Below, in pieces: positions 9,012-16,681 of a DNA stretch of 64,000 bases (position 1 is its first letter; the number at the start of each line of letters is the position of its first letter). The notes under the pieces were generated by a model that saw only the letters and a list, made by a program, of their open reading frames with translations, did not search any database and was not told the DNA's origin. This DNA is from UBA4292 sp002395865 (lineage in GTDB: Bacteria; Bacillota; Clostridia; Lachnospirales; Lachnospiraceae): positions 6,031 to 70,030 of the forward strand of contig CAMNBU010000009.1 in the NCBI GenBank assembly GCA_946533395.1, in the 5' to 3' direction. Both the position numbers and the translations under genes were made by a program.

Positions 9012-9905
9012 CTATATGCCCTCGAACTTTATCTCCGGCTCCAGCTCCACGCCGTATCTCGCGTAGACCCTCTCGCACACTCTGTCAATGAGCTCCATCA
9101 CGTCGGCGGCCTTCGCGTTCCCGAGATTCACTATAAATCCCGCGTGTTTCTCGGATACACAGGCGTCGTTCACTCTCTCGCCCTTGAGCCCCGCTTCCTC
9201 TATGAGCCTTCCCGTGAAATCACCCTCCGGGCGCTTAAATGTGCTTCCGGCGCTCGGGTATTCAAGGGGCTGCTTTAAGCGTCTGGCACTCATCAGCTGC
9301 TCCATCTTCTCCCATATCGCCTCGCCGCTGCACTCATTAAGCTCAAGCTCCGCCATGAGCACTGTCCAGCCGTTTGAGAGAACATTACTGCTCCTGTAAC
9401 CCATCTCAAGAGCTCCTGCCTCGAGCCTCTTCACCTCTCCCGAGGCGTCCATTACGGTGACATAGCGCAGCACATCCGCCATCTGTCCGCCGTAGGCGCC
9501 GGCGTTCATCACCACGGCTCCGCCCACGCTTCCGGGTATACCGTACGCGAACTCAAGCCCCGTGAGGCCTTCATTCGCCGCGTAAACAGCCACATTCGTG
9601 AGCCCTGCCCCGCAGCTGCACACGATCCTGCCTTCGTCCCTCCTGACATCCGCCATCCTCTCCGTGGAGATGACCAGCTTGTCGATGCCTTTATCTCCGA
9701 CGAGCAGGTTGGTTCCCCTGCCTGTCACGAAATACTCCGTATTCCATCTCTTCGCGAGGGTGATCAGGTTCTTCAGCTGGACCACGCTCTCGGGGCGTGC
9801 GTAGACCTTCGCGGGTCCTCCGATCTTAAAAGAGGTGTGTCTTTTCATGGGCTCATCGCGCAGGACATCGATATTCTCTCTCTCAATATCTTCAAAAAGC
9901 CCCAT
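9012..9905 (-). CDS. murB: UDP-N-acetylenolpyruvoylglucosamine reductase
   Basis: FAD-dependent enzyme reducing UDP-GlcNAc-enolpyruvate with NADPH to UDP-MurNAc, a cytoplasmic step of peptidoglycan synthesis. FAD-domain motifs visible are HTSFKIGGPA, GRGTNLLVGD and GIPGSVGGAVVMNAGAYG. The substrate-domain segments are YRSS, YPSAGSTFKRP and VSEKHAGFIVN. At 297 residues it is the short type II form. It is embedded between hprK (6-base gap) and whiA. Confidence 0.95.
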   Translation of the reverse strand: MGLFEDIERENIDVLRDEPMKRHTSFKIGGPAKVYARPESVVQLKNLITLAKRWNTEYFVTGRGTNLLVGDKGIDKLVISTERMADVRRDEGRIVCSCGAGLTNVAVYAANEGLTGLEFAYGIPGSVGGAVVMNAGAYGGQMADVLRYVTVMDASGEVKRLEAGALEMGYRSSNVLSNGWTVLMAELELNECSGEAIWEKMEQLMSARRLKQPLEYPSAGSTFKRPEGDFTGRLIEEAGLKGERVNDACVSEKHAGFIVNLGNAKAADVMELIDRVCERVYARYGVELEPEIKFEGI

Positions 9906-9911
9906 AAAACG

Positions 9912-10874
9912 TCAGATGCCTCCGTTCTCCTGCTTGCGTCTGTACTCCTCCATCATCCTGTTCTGGACTCTGTTGTAGAGCTCCCTCGCGGCATCGTAAC
10001 CCATCATCTTCTGCCTGTAGTTTACCGCTGCGGACTCCACGATGATGGCCAGATTTCGACCGGGTCTTATGGGTATGTTGTGGCATACTACCTTATTGCC
10101 CAGGATTTCGGTGTACTGCTGCTCGAGACCCATGCGGTCGTACTCCTTCTGCCTGTCCCACTCCTCGAGCTTGATGACCATATTGATGGCCTGCGAGTCC
10201 TTGACGCACTCCACGCCGAAGAGAGTCTTTACGTCCACGATACCTATACCACGCAGCTCTATGAAATGCCTTGTGATCTCGGGTGCCGAGCCCACGAGTG
10301 TCTCATCACTTACCTTTCTGATCTCCACCACATCGTCGCTCACGAGTCTGTGGCCTCTCTTTATGAGTTCCAGCGCCGCCTCGGATTTACCGATGCCGCT
10401 CTCGCCTGTGATCAGCACGCCCTCGCCGTACACATCGACTAAAACGCCGTGCATGGAGATGCACGGAGCCAGCTGCACCTTCAGCCATCTGACCACCTCG
10501 GCCGTGATATCGGTCGTGGTCAGCTGAGTTATAAATATGGGGCAGTTGTTGTCCGTCGCCTTCTGGATCATCATCTCATCAGGCATCAGGTTACGGCAGA
10601 ACACTATGCAGGGTATCTTGCTCGCGCACAGCTTCTCAAACCTTGCCCACCTCTCCTGCTCGGGGAGGTTCTTCAGATACGCGTACTCCACGTTTCCTAT
10701 TATCTGCACCCTCTCGTTGTCGAAATAGTCGTAAAAGCCCGTCAGCTGAAGCGCGGGCCTGTTGATATCCGGCTGCGACAGCTTCACCTTCTCATAGCTG
10801 ACCTCCGGTGTCAGCTCCTGAAAGCGCATCTTCGCCACCAGCTCCTTAAGTAATACAAATGAATTGTCCTGCAT
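9912..10874 (-). CDS. hprK: HPr kinase/phosphorylase
   Basis: Bifunctional enzyme that phosphorylates Ser46 of HPr or Crh with ATP or PPi and reverses it. In Firmicutes it is the sensor of carbon catabolite repression. 320 residues from ATG 10874 (GGAGG upstream). Motifs: MHGVLVDVYGEGVLI with the catalytic His region, the Walker A GESGIGKS, and LVSDDVVEI. A further 25 in-frame residues upstream are not used because the RBS fixes the shorter start. It heads the hprK-murB-whiA-HPr operon and has a good promoter. Confidence 0.95.
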   Translation of the reverse strand: MQDNSFVLLKELVAKMRFQELTPEVSYEKVKLSQPDINRPALQLTGFYDYFDNERVQIIGNVEYAYLKNLPEQERWARFEKLCASKIPCIVFCRNLMPDEMMIQKATDNNCPIFITQLTTTDITAEVVRWLKVQLAPCISMHGVLVDVYGEGVLITGESGIGKSEAALELIKRGHRLVSDDVVEIRKVSDETLVGSAPEITRHFIELRGIGIVDVKTLFGVECVKDSQAINMVIKLEEWDRQKEYDRMGLEQQYTEILGNKVVCHNIPIRPGRNLAIIVESAAVNYRQKMMGYDAARELYNRVQNRMMEEYRRKQENGGI

Positions 10875-10927
10875 GTGTTCCTCCAACTGTTTTATGTGAA
10901 GTTTTTTCGTCCACTCTTGTATCAAAG

Positions 10928-10956
10928 ATATTACGATATTTTTCGGCACATGTAAA
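10928..10956 (-). promoter_or_regulatory. sigma-A promoter of the hprK operon
   Basis: Minus strand: TTTACA (10951-10956), 17-base spacer, TAATAT (10928-10933), about 54 bases upstream of the hprK start. Confidence 0.75.
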
Positions 10957-10968
10957 GAGCAAATTTCA

Positions 10969-10991
10969 GCCCCCGGAGCTTAGCCGGGGGC
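10969..10991. terminator. GC-rich hairpin between divergent promoters
   Basis: GCCCCCGG (10969-10976) pairs perfectly with CCGGGGGC (10984-10991) over a 7-base loop. Neither strand has a clear T run, so it may be an insulator or operator between the divergent hprK and 11089 genes rather than a terminator. Confidence 0.35.
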
Positions 10992-11018
10992 CGGGATGAA
11001 AATAATATGAAAATTTCA

Positions 11019-11047
11019 TGGACATCCTATGTCTTATATGGTATTGT
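11019..11047 (+). promoter_or_regulatory. probable promoter of the 11089 gene
   Basis: TGGACA (11019-11024), 17-base spacer, TATTGT (11042-11047). The -35 matches 5 of 6, the -10 is weaker. The start codon follows about 40 bases later. Confidence 0.5.
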
Positions 11048-11088
11048 ATCTGCAGAAATACCTAAAACATAAAAAGAGGAATATCTTT

Positions 11089-11796
11089 ATGAATGAAAGC
11101 TATATATTAAACGGCAAGCCTGTAAGCGCGGACGGAACACCGACTCCCGACGCCCCGAAGAAAAAGAAGAAGCATACCGGCCTTCTCATCACACTGATTT
11201 CTCTGCTGATTCCGATCATTATCGCCGGAGCCGTGCTGCTGTGGCTTTTGGTATTCACCTACAGTCCGAAATTTCAGGTAAATGCACTCGAATTCGACCT
11301 GAGAACCACTGCCGGAAGTCTTCGCGAGATGGGCTTCGTTCTGTGCAATTCGAAGGGCGAGGAGCGAACGACCAATACCAACGTCTACCCCAGATATATC
11401 TACGACAGCAAGTTCTATCTGTACGTCGAGGACGATGACGAAGAGCTTAGGTACACCGGTCTGGTTGTAGAGTTCGTGAACACCTCCAAAAACACCAAGA
11501 AGCTGAACGAATGCTCCATCTTCGAGCTCTGGTACTACCCCGCAGCCCAGTCACTGGATCTGGATGTAAAGCTCGACGGAATCGACCTGTCGTATGCCGT
11601 GTACGACGACGATCTGGCTCCGCTTCTGAAGAAGTCAAAGATACCCTTTGACGCAAAGGAGATCGACAGATTCGTGGACGGTGACGCGGAAAAGCTCCAT
11701 GACTACAACACGCTTTACGCCTACACGGTGAACATCGACAAGAATAAAAAAGACGTGGTCTTCTACTTCTGCAGAAACGAAAAAGTAAGCCATTGA
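11089..11796 (+). CDS. single-pass membrane protein of unknown function
   Basis: 235 residues. ATG 11089 is preceded by AGAGGA. The sequence has a short polar N-terminus ending in a lysine cluster (PKKKKKHTG), one long hydrophobic helix (residues about 30-55), and an exported C-terminal domain of about 180 residues containing acidic patches such as YVEDDDEELR and YAVYDDDLAPLL. The positive-inside rule puts the N-terminus in the cytoplasm. No family is recognised. The gene is flanked by its own promoter and a strong terminator, so it is probably monocistronic and unrelated to the paralogue cluster downstream. Confidence 0.75.
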   Translation: MNESYILNGKPVSADGTPTPDAPKKKKKHTGLLITLISLLIPIIIAGAVLLWLLVFTYSPKFQVNALEFDLRTTAGSLREMGFVLCNSKGEERTTNTNVYPRYIYDSKFYLYVEDDDEELRYTGLVVEFVNTSKNTKKLNECSIFELWYYPAAQSLDLDVKLDGIDLSYAVYDDDLAPLLKKSKIPFDAKEIDRFVDGDAEKLHDYNTLYAYTVNIDKNKKDVVFYFCRNEKVSH

Positions 11797-11803
11797 CGCA
11801 TCA

Positions 11804-11832
11804 CGCTCCCCTGTTTCCGGGGGAGCGTTTTT
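11804..11832 (+). terminator. intrinsic terminator after the 11089 gene
   Basis: CGCTCCCC (11804-11811) pairs with GGGGAGCG (11820-11827), followed by TTTTT. Starts eight bases after the stop codon. Confidence 0.9.
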
Positions 11833-11857
11833 GCTTATTTCCAAAATCTTTTGCAGA

Positions 11858-11877
11858 TGTTGGACATCTGTTGGACA
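11858..11877 (+). repeat. 11-bp-period direct repeat with internal dyad, possible operator
   Basis: TGTTGGACA occurs at 11858-11866 and 11869-11877, one helical turn apart. The first copy is also part of the dyad GATGT-TGG-ACATC. It lies about 90-110 bases upstream of the first of three paralogous genes, where a promoter is expected but no convincing -10/-35 pair was found. Confidence 0.4.
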
Positions 11878-11966
11878 CGGGGCGCTAAACTATGGCCGTA
11901 CGATTTAAGTTCACGCATCGCGGTGTCCGGATACACAGAAGTATCCCGCCCTGGAAAGGAAGATAT

Positions 11967-14456
11967 ATGCCTGATAAGAAGATATTTGAAGCCGACAAAA
12001 AGCCAACGAACATCAAAGCCGACCAGCTCATTTCCCAGATAATGACCTATGCAAAGCAACACCATATGACCCGCAGGGAGGTCATCGGCGAGTACTTTTC
12101 ATGGAAGGCCGCATGGTATCTTACCTGCGGACGGGGTTTCTCAAAGAATGATACCAAGGAGGTCAATTTTTCGGAGCTTGAGAAGAACGCGAGAAAGGTA
12201 AAGCTCGCGGAGGGTGCCAATTACGGTATCAATATGTATGAGAACATCTACCCTCCGATAAAGCTCGCGGACATGGATCACACCGCGTTCCTCTACTACA
12301 ACTGGGATAAGCTGAGTATTAAGAGCGACGCGAGAAACAATCTTTTAAGGGAATCCCTCGGCGACCATATCCGCCGCTTCAAGACGAAAGTGCGCAACTG
12401 CTCCGAGCATATATTGTTCGACGCGCCGGAACCTGAAGTCTACACCGAGTACGCGAAGACACCCGCCACCTACGAGTACAGCGCCCCCGAGAGCGCATGG
12501 CGCACATTTACGGCGGCAGTCAACCACTATGGCGGCAGAGGTGCGATCGCACTCGACGACCACGCGGTAAATGAGATGAAGGCGGACCCTTTCAGCATCC
12601 TCACCATGAGGAACAAAGAGACTGTTCGAATGGCAGGCAACAAGGCTTACCGCCAGCTCAACACAGAGTACAAGAGGACGATCTCCAACTTCACCTTCAA
12701 GGAGACAGCAGACTTCGACAGGATGAAGGGGAAAGCCTCTGTACTTCTTAACTCCATGAAAGGCCGCAGCGGTCCCGAAGCGCAGACTCCCGAGTGGAAA
12801 GAGCTTGTAAATGCGGTTGAGGATTTTTCCGAAGAACCCGAGAAGCTCATCGCCGCGGAGAAGAGTGCCAAAGTCCTTCTTGCGGTCGAGAAATTCACCA
12901 AGGGCAGAAAGAGCCTGTACGGCTCCGACATGAAGAACGAAATGGTCAAGGACGCCCTCAAGGCACTGGCCATCACCATTCCCGACGCGGCTCACAACCC
13001 GAACGTCACACCTCTCATCAACCGTTTCAACGATGTCAGAGGATGGCGTCTTCAGAAGAAGATCCGCCTCGGCAACTTCAGAACGACTGCAGCCACGGAT
13101 ATCGCTCCCGAGGGTCTCGATAACCCCTATTTCCAGCTCGGGATGCATGCGGAGAAGGCAACGAACGTATATGATTATTTAAATGTGTGGACGGGCGACG
13201 GACAGATCATCGACGAGATGGACCCCAAGGCAAAATTAATAAACAGCGAAGCAGGCTATGAGGAAGGTGTAAGGGAGCCTGAGATAAAGGAGCCTGAGAA
13301 GAAGGAACCCGAGAAGAAGGAACCTGAGAAGAAAGAACCTAAGAAGAAGGAACCCGAGATAAAGGAGCCTGAGAAAAAAGAGCCCGAGAAGAAGATCAAG
13401 TCCATGTCAATAAAGGATGTGTGCGCCGGGTTCAGGAAGAATCTGAACGTTCTCTCGACCTATGACGTGAATTCGAAAAACCTTCCGAATATGAAGACTC
13501 TAAAGCTGCTCTTCTCCGGCTGCATAGCGTTAAGCAATGCCAAGCCGCTCTCATCGGATCCCACAAAGCTCGACTTAAACGTCCTCACCGATGAGCAGAT
13601 GGCTCTTTCGGAGGATCCCTCAGTCGTAAATATGGCCGAGGAATTTTTAAAGAGCCCCGAGGCGCGTGGGCAGATAAAGGATATTGCAATAAACAGCCTT
13701 AAGGATAAGGAGCCCGAGCTGAGCTTTGCGAAGAGCATGTCGAAAATGATCGAGAAGAAGGGTTACAACAAGCTCCAGAACTTCATTTACGGCGACGACG
13801 GCGAGGACCCCGGGCTCGGCGACGATATGGAACAGGATGAGCCGGAAGCGGATGACGATACGGATTACATAACGTACTCCGATGCCTGCAAGTCGGTAGA
13901 CCCCTTTATCAAAGCGCTCAAGAACAACAGTGTGGATACGCTGGCCAACATTAAAAAGAACAGTCTGATCACCAATCTGGCTATTATAAAGGCCCTCTCC
14001 ACTGCCGACATGTACACAGTAGACGGTGATAACAAGAACCCGGTCGTGATCGTAGATGAGATCAACAAAAAGGCTCAGGAGTACACGAAGGATCCCGCCA
14101 TCTTAAAGATCGCGGAAGAGTTCAAGAAAAACGAGGGTCCCAGAAAGAAATTTAAGGAATACGCCGAAACGGCTCTTACACGTAAGAACCCTCACCAGTC
14201 CATGATCACTCAGGCCGGCTCCTTCATCCAGTCATATACCGTCGGCCTGCAGCGTTTGAATATGCTCAAGAAGAAGGCTCTTAACAAGGAGCAAGCCGAG
14301 GGCCCGAATAAGAACGCCATCAACGAGGAGCCCAAGAAGAACACTGTCAAGGCGGAGGACGTAAAAGAAAATGATAAACGTGAGCCCTCAATATCCTCAA
14401 ATGGCGAAGCAAACGAAAACAGATACACACCGGTCGATAACGATCTGGTATTTTAA
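11967..14456 (+). CDS. paralogue 1 of three: large cytoplasmic protein, unknown function
   Basis: 829 residues, no signal peptide or membrane segment. ATG 11967 has AAAGGAAG upstream and aligns with the starts of paralogues 2 and 3, so 25 upstream in-frame residues are rejected. N-terminal half (about 1-420): a helical region with FSWKAAWYLTCG, then TYEYSAPESAW, SNFTFKETADF, LLAVEKFTKGRKS and IPDAAHNPNVTPLINRFNDVRGWR, all echoed in the paralogues. A linker of eight EPEKK-type pentapeptides follows (about 437-476). The C-terminal half contains two copies of a domain built around EDPSVVNMAEEF and KDPAILKIAEEF, where the paralogues have one. The tail ENRYTPVD recurs in paralogue 2. No known family is recognised. 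Confidence 0.85.
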   Translation: MPDKKIFEADKKPTNIKADQLISQIMTYAKQHHMTRREVIGEYFSWKAAWYLTCGRGFSKNDTKEVNFSELEKNARKVKLAEGANYGINMYENIYPPIKLADMDHTAFLYYNWDKLSIKSDARNNLLRESLGDHIRRFKTKVRNCSEHILFDAPEPEVYTEYAKTPATYEYSAPESAWRTFTAAVNHYGGRGAIALDDHAVNEMKADPFSILTMRNKETVRMAGNKAYRQLNTEYKRTISNFTFKETADFDRMKGKASVLLNSMKGRSGPEAQTPEWKELVNAVEDFSEEPEKLIAAEKSAKVLLAVEKFTKGRKSLYGSDMKNEMVKDALKALAITIPDAAHNPNVTPLINRFNDVRGWRLQKKIRLGNFRTTAATDIAPEGLDNPYFQLGMHAEKATNVYDYLNVWTGDGQIIDEMDPKAKLINSEAGYEEGVREPEIKEPEKKEPEKKEPEKKEPKKKEPEIKEPEKKEPEKKIKSMSIKDVCAGFRKNLNVLSTYDVNSKNLPNMKTLKLLFSGCIALSNAKPLSSDPTKLDLNVLTDEQMALSEDPSVVNMAEEFLKSPEARGQIKDIAINSLKDKEPELSFAKSMSKMIEKKGYNKLQNFIYGDDGEDPGLGDDMEQDEPEADDDTDYITYSDACKSVDPFIKALKNNSVDTLANIKKNSLITNLAIIKALSTADMYTVDGDNKNPVVIVDEINKKAQEYTKDPAILKIAEEFKKNEGPRKKFKEYAETALTRKNPHQSMITQAGSFIQSYTVGLQRLNMLKKKALNKEQAEGPNKNAINEEPKKNTVKAEDVKENDKREPSISSNGEANENRYTPVDNDLVF
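13275..13394 (+). repeat. eight 15-bp units encoding EP(E/K)(K/I)K repeats
   Basis: Eight in-frame 15-bp units encode a highly charged pentapeptide repeat, a likely extended linker between the N- and C-terminal halves of paralogue 1. Such repeats vary in number by slippage. Confidence 0.85.
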
Positions 14457-14490
14457 ACTATAACACAAGCGATATCCAAGGAGGCATACC

Positions 14491-16662
14491 ATGCCGGCAC
14501 CCAATACAAGGCTGTTAGACAAAAATGATAATACGATGCTGAGCAGCACCGAGCTCATGAAGCTCATCGAAGCAAAATCCAGACAGAATGATATGAGCAA
14601 GAGCGACATCATCGGCATGTGGTTTACCTACAGAGCCGCATGGTACGCTCTGACCGGCGAAAGACTAAACCCCGGAAACCACAGTTCCATACCCGCCTCC
14701 ACCATAGAGGATATGGCAGGGAGGCTGCGCGCCTGCGGCTCGGATAAGTACGCGCGTTTTAAATACGGAAGCCAGAACCCCGATTTCATGCAGATCGAGT
14801 ATGACACATTCCTGGTAAACAGCTGGGAGCATATTAATCAGCGGGATGGCAACTACGATCCCGCCCTTGACCCCAACAAAAAACACCGCAATGATTTGGT
14901 GGGTTATATCGATAAGTGGCGCCCCAAGCTCACCTGCGTAGACTACATCAGTTTTATCCAGCCCGATGTTCCACGTCAGGGTGAAAACTATGTCAATCCG
15001 GACAAGCCCGTGTATGAATACGAGGCCACCGATTCCCAGTGGGAGAAACTCACGGCAGCGCTTGCTTGCTACAGGCATGAGGGATACAGAAGTATCGACC
15101 GGAAGCTTATAGAAAAGACCAGATCCGAGGCCATAATGGCCTGTGCGATGAAGAACAAACGTCTCACTGAAATGCTCGACCACAACAACTATGTTGCAGT
15201 TCGGGAACAGTTAAAGCGCACAAAGGCTACATTCACATTTACGGACAAGGTGGAGCTTTCAGTCGGAAAAGCGAATGCGAAACAGGTCCTCTCCAATATA
15301 GAGGGCTTTGACCGCGGCCTCGCCGCAACCCCCGAATTCCGCGCCGTTGTTTCGTCTCTGAAAGCCTTCACAAACGCCTCTGATCTGGACGAGGCCGCAG
15401 AGCGAAGCGCACAGGTATATCTGGCTGTGGAAAAATTCACAAAAGGCAGAAAATCCAAATGGCTTTTTTCATCCACTGAGAAGACCTATCTTGTGGAACA
15501 GGCACTCGAGGCAGTGGCGGCAGCGGTTCCCGATGCCCCTAATAACCCCACCGTCAGGTCGCTTCTTGACCGTTTCAACGAAGTCAGAGGACATCGCCTT
15601 CAGGACAGTGTACAGCTCACGAATCACAATCTTCTCTCCGCTTCCAACAGGGCAGGCACACTGAGTCTGAAGGCGGCAGTCATAGATTCAGAACAGATAC
15701 AGGATGAGATCTATAACGAAGACAACCACGCTCTGGAAGACGATGAGCTCAACCTTAATATCGTAAAGCATTCAAGGGCTTCCTTAAAAGAGGATGATGA
15801 GCCTGAGCAGGAAGAGCCCGAGAAGAAGGAGCCCGAGAAGAAGGAGCCTGAGAAGAAGGAGTCTGAGAAGAAAGAACCGGTCATAAATAATGACGCGCCT
15901 GATGATCAGCCGATCATTAAAAACTACGACCCCGATAAGGACAATAACGATCTGATCGAGCCGCAGGATAAGCTGAATGATATTCAGGAGAGCATCTACG
16001 GGCCGGAAAAGACTGTCTCCGTAAGGGAAGCCAACAAAAAAAGCAGTTTCTTTATGGACGCTCTCAACTCTCTCTCGGACGAGGAGTTGTCGGGGGTGAA
16101 CCTGAAGAGCACCGTGAAACAGATCGCAGGAGTACTCGGTCTTAAGCTGACCAAGGAGATGTCAGGTGCCAGCCACCCACTCAAAAAGGGTGAGGAAGGC
16201 GTACAGCTCGATGAAAATGAGTTGAACCACAACATAGCCATGTTCAAAAAGGATCCCGTAGTTAAGGCTCTCGCAAATGATTTCCACACCATGGAGAAGG
16301 CGACGGCCAGATTTAAGAGCATCGCAAATGAGTGCATGAGTGCGGAGGACCCCGCATTCAAGTTTGAAGACAAGCTGACGGGTCTTTACTTGAAGAGAAA
16401 GGAGCACATCCGTAACAAAACGGAGGGTGAACCCGATATCTACGATATACCGCAGAAAAAAGCCCCGGTAAAACACGAAGACGTCAAAAAGGCCAAGAGT
16501 GTAAAACATGAAGAGTCCAAAAAGCAGGAACCGCCCGTAAAGCAGGAAGAACAGAAACAACAGGAAGATAAAAAATCAGTCGCGAAGGATGAGGAACGCA
16601 AATCTTCCGTATCCTACGTGGACGAAGGCGAGAACAGATACACTGTAGTAGATATGAGTTGA
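14491..16662 (+). CDS. paralogue 2 of three: large cytoplasmic protein, unknown function
   Basis: 723 residues, no signal peptide. AAGGAGG lies 6 bases before ATG 14491, and the gene begins 34 bases after paralogue 1. It shares MWFTYRAAWYALTGE, VYEYEATDSQW, KATFTFTDKVEL, LAVEKFTKGRKS and VPDAPNNPTVRSLLDRFNEVRG with its neighbours. A five-unit EPEKK linker (residues about 437-461) leads to the segment DKLNDIQESIYG, also found in paralogue 3, and to one C-terminal domain containing KKDPVVKALANDFH. A Lys/Gln/Glu-rich tail ends in ENRYTVVD. Function unknown; the coordinated arrangement suggests a common complex or pathway. Confidence 0.85.
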   Translation: MPAPNTRLLDKNDNTMLSSTELMKLIEAKSRQNDMSKSDIIGMWFTYRAAWYALTGERLNPGNHSSIPASTIEDMAGRLRACGSDKYARFKYGSQNPDFMQIEYDTFLVNSWEHINQRDGNYDPALDPNKKHRNDLVGYIDKWRPKLTCVDYISFIQPDVPRQGENYVNPDKPVYEYEATDSQWEKLTAALACYRHEGYRSIDRKLIEKTRSEAIMACAMKNKRLTEMLDHNNYVAVREQLKRTKATFTFTDKVELSVGKANAKQVLSNIEGFDRGLAATPEFRAVVSSLKAFTNASDLDEAAERSAQVYLAVEKFTKGRKSKWLFSSTEKTYLVEQALEAVAAAVPDAPNNPTVRSLLDRFNEVRGHRLQDSVQLTNHNLLSASNRAGTLSLKAAVIDSEQIQDEIYNEDNHALEDDELNLNIVKHSRASLKEDDEPEQEEPEKKEPEKKEPEKKESEKKEPVINNDAPDDQPIIKNYDPDKDNNDLIEPQDKLNDIQESIYGPEKTVSVREANKKSSFFMDALNSLSDEELSGVNLKSTVKQIAGVLGLKLTKEMSGASHPLKKGEEGVQLDENELNHNIAMFKKDPVVKALANDFHTMEKATARFKSIANECMSAEDPAFKFEDKLTGLYLKRKEHIRNKTEGEPDIYDIPQKKAPVKHEDVKKAKSVKHEESKKQEPPVKQEEQKQQEDKKSVAKDEERKSSVSYVDEGENRYTVVDMS
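15799..15873 (+). repeat. five 15-bp units encoding EPEKK-type repeats
   Basis: Five in-frame 15-bp units in paralogue 2, the same pentapeptide theme as in paralogue 1 but fewer copies. Paralogue 3 has none. Confidence 0.8.
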
Positions 16663-16681
16663 TAATACCCGGAGGTAGCAT

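Noticed and set aside
9892..10442. Plus-strand frames opposite murB and hprK
   Set aside because: Shadows of well-supported genes.
13275..15873. Regular 15-bp repeats as a possible CRISPR array
   Set aside because: Units are contiguous, in frame, without spacers, and encode pentapeptides.
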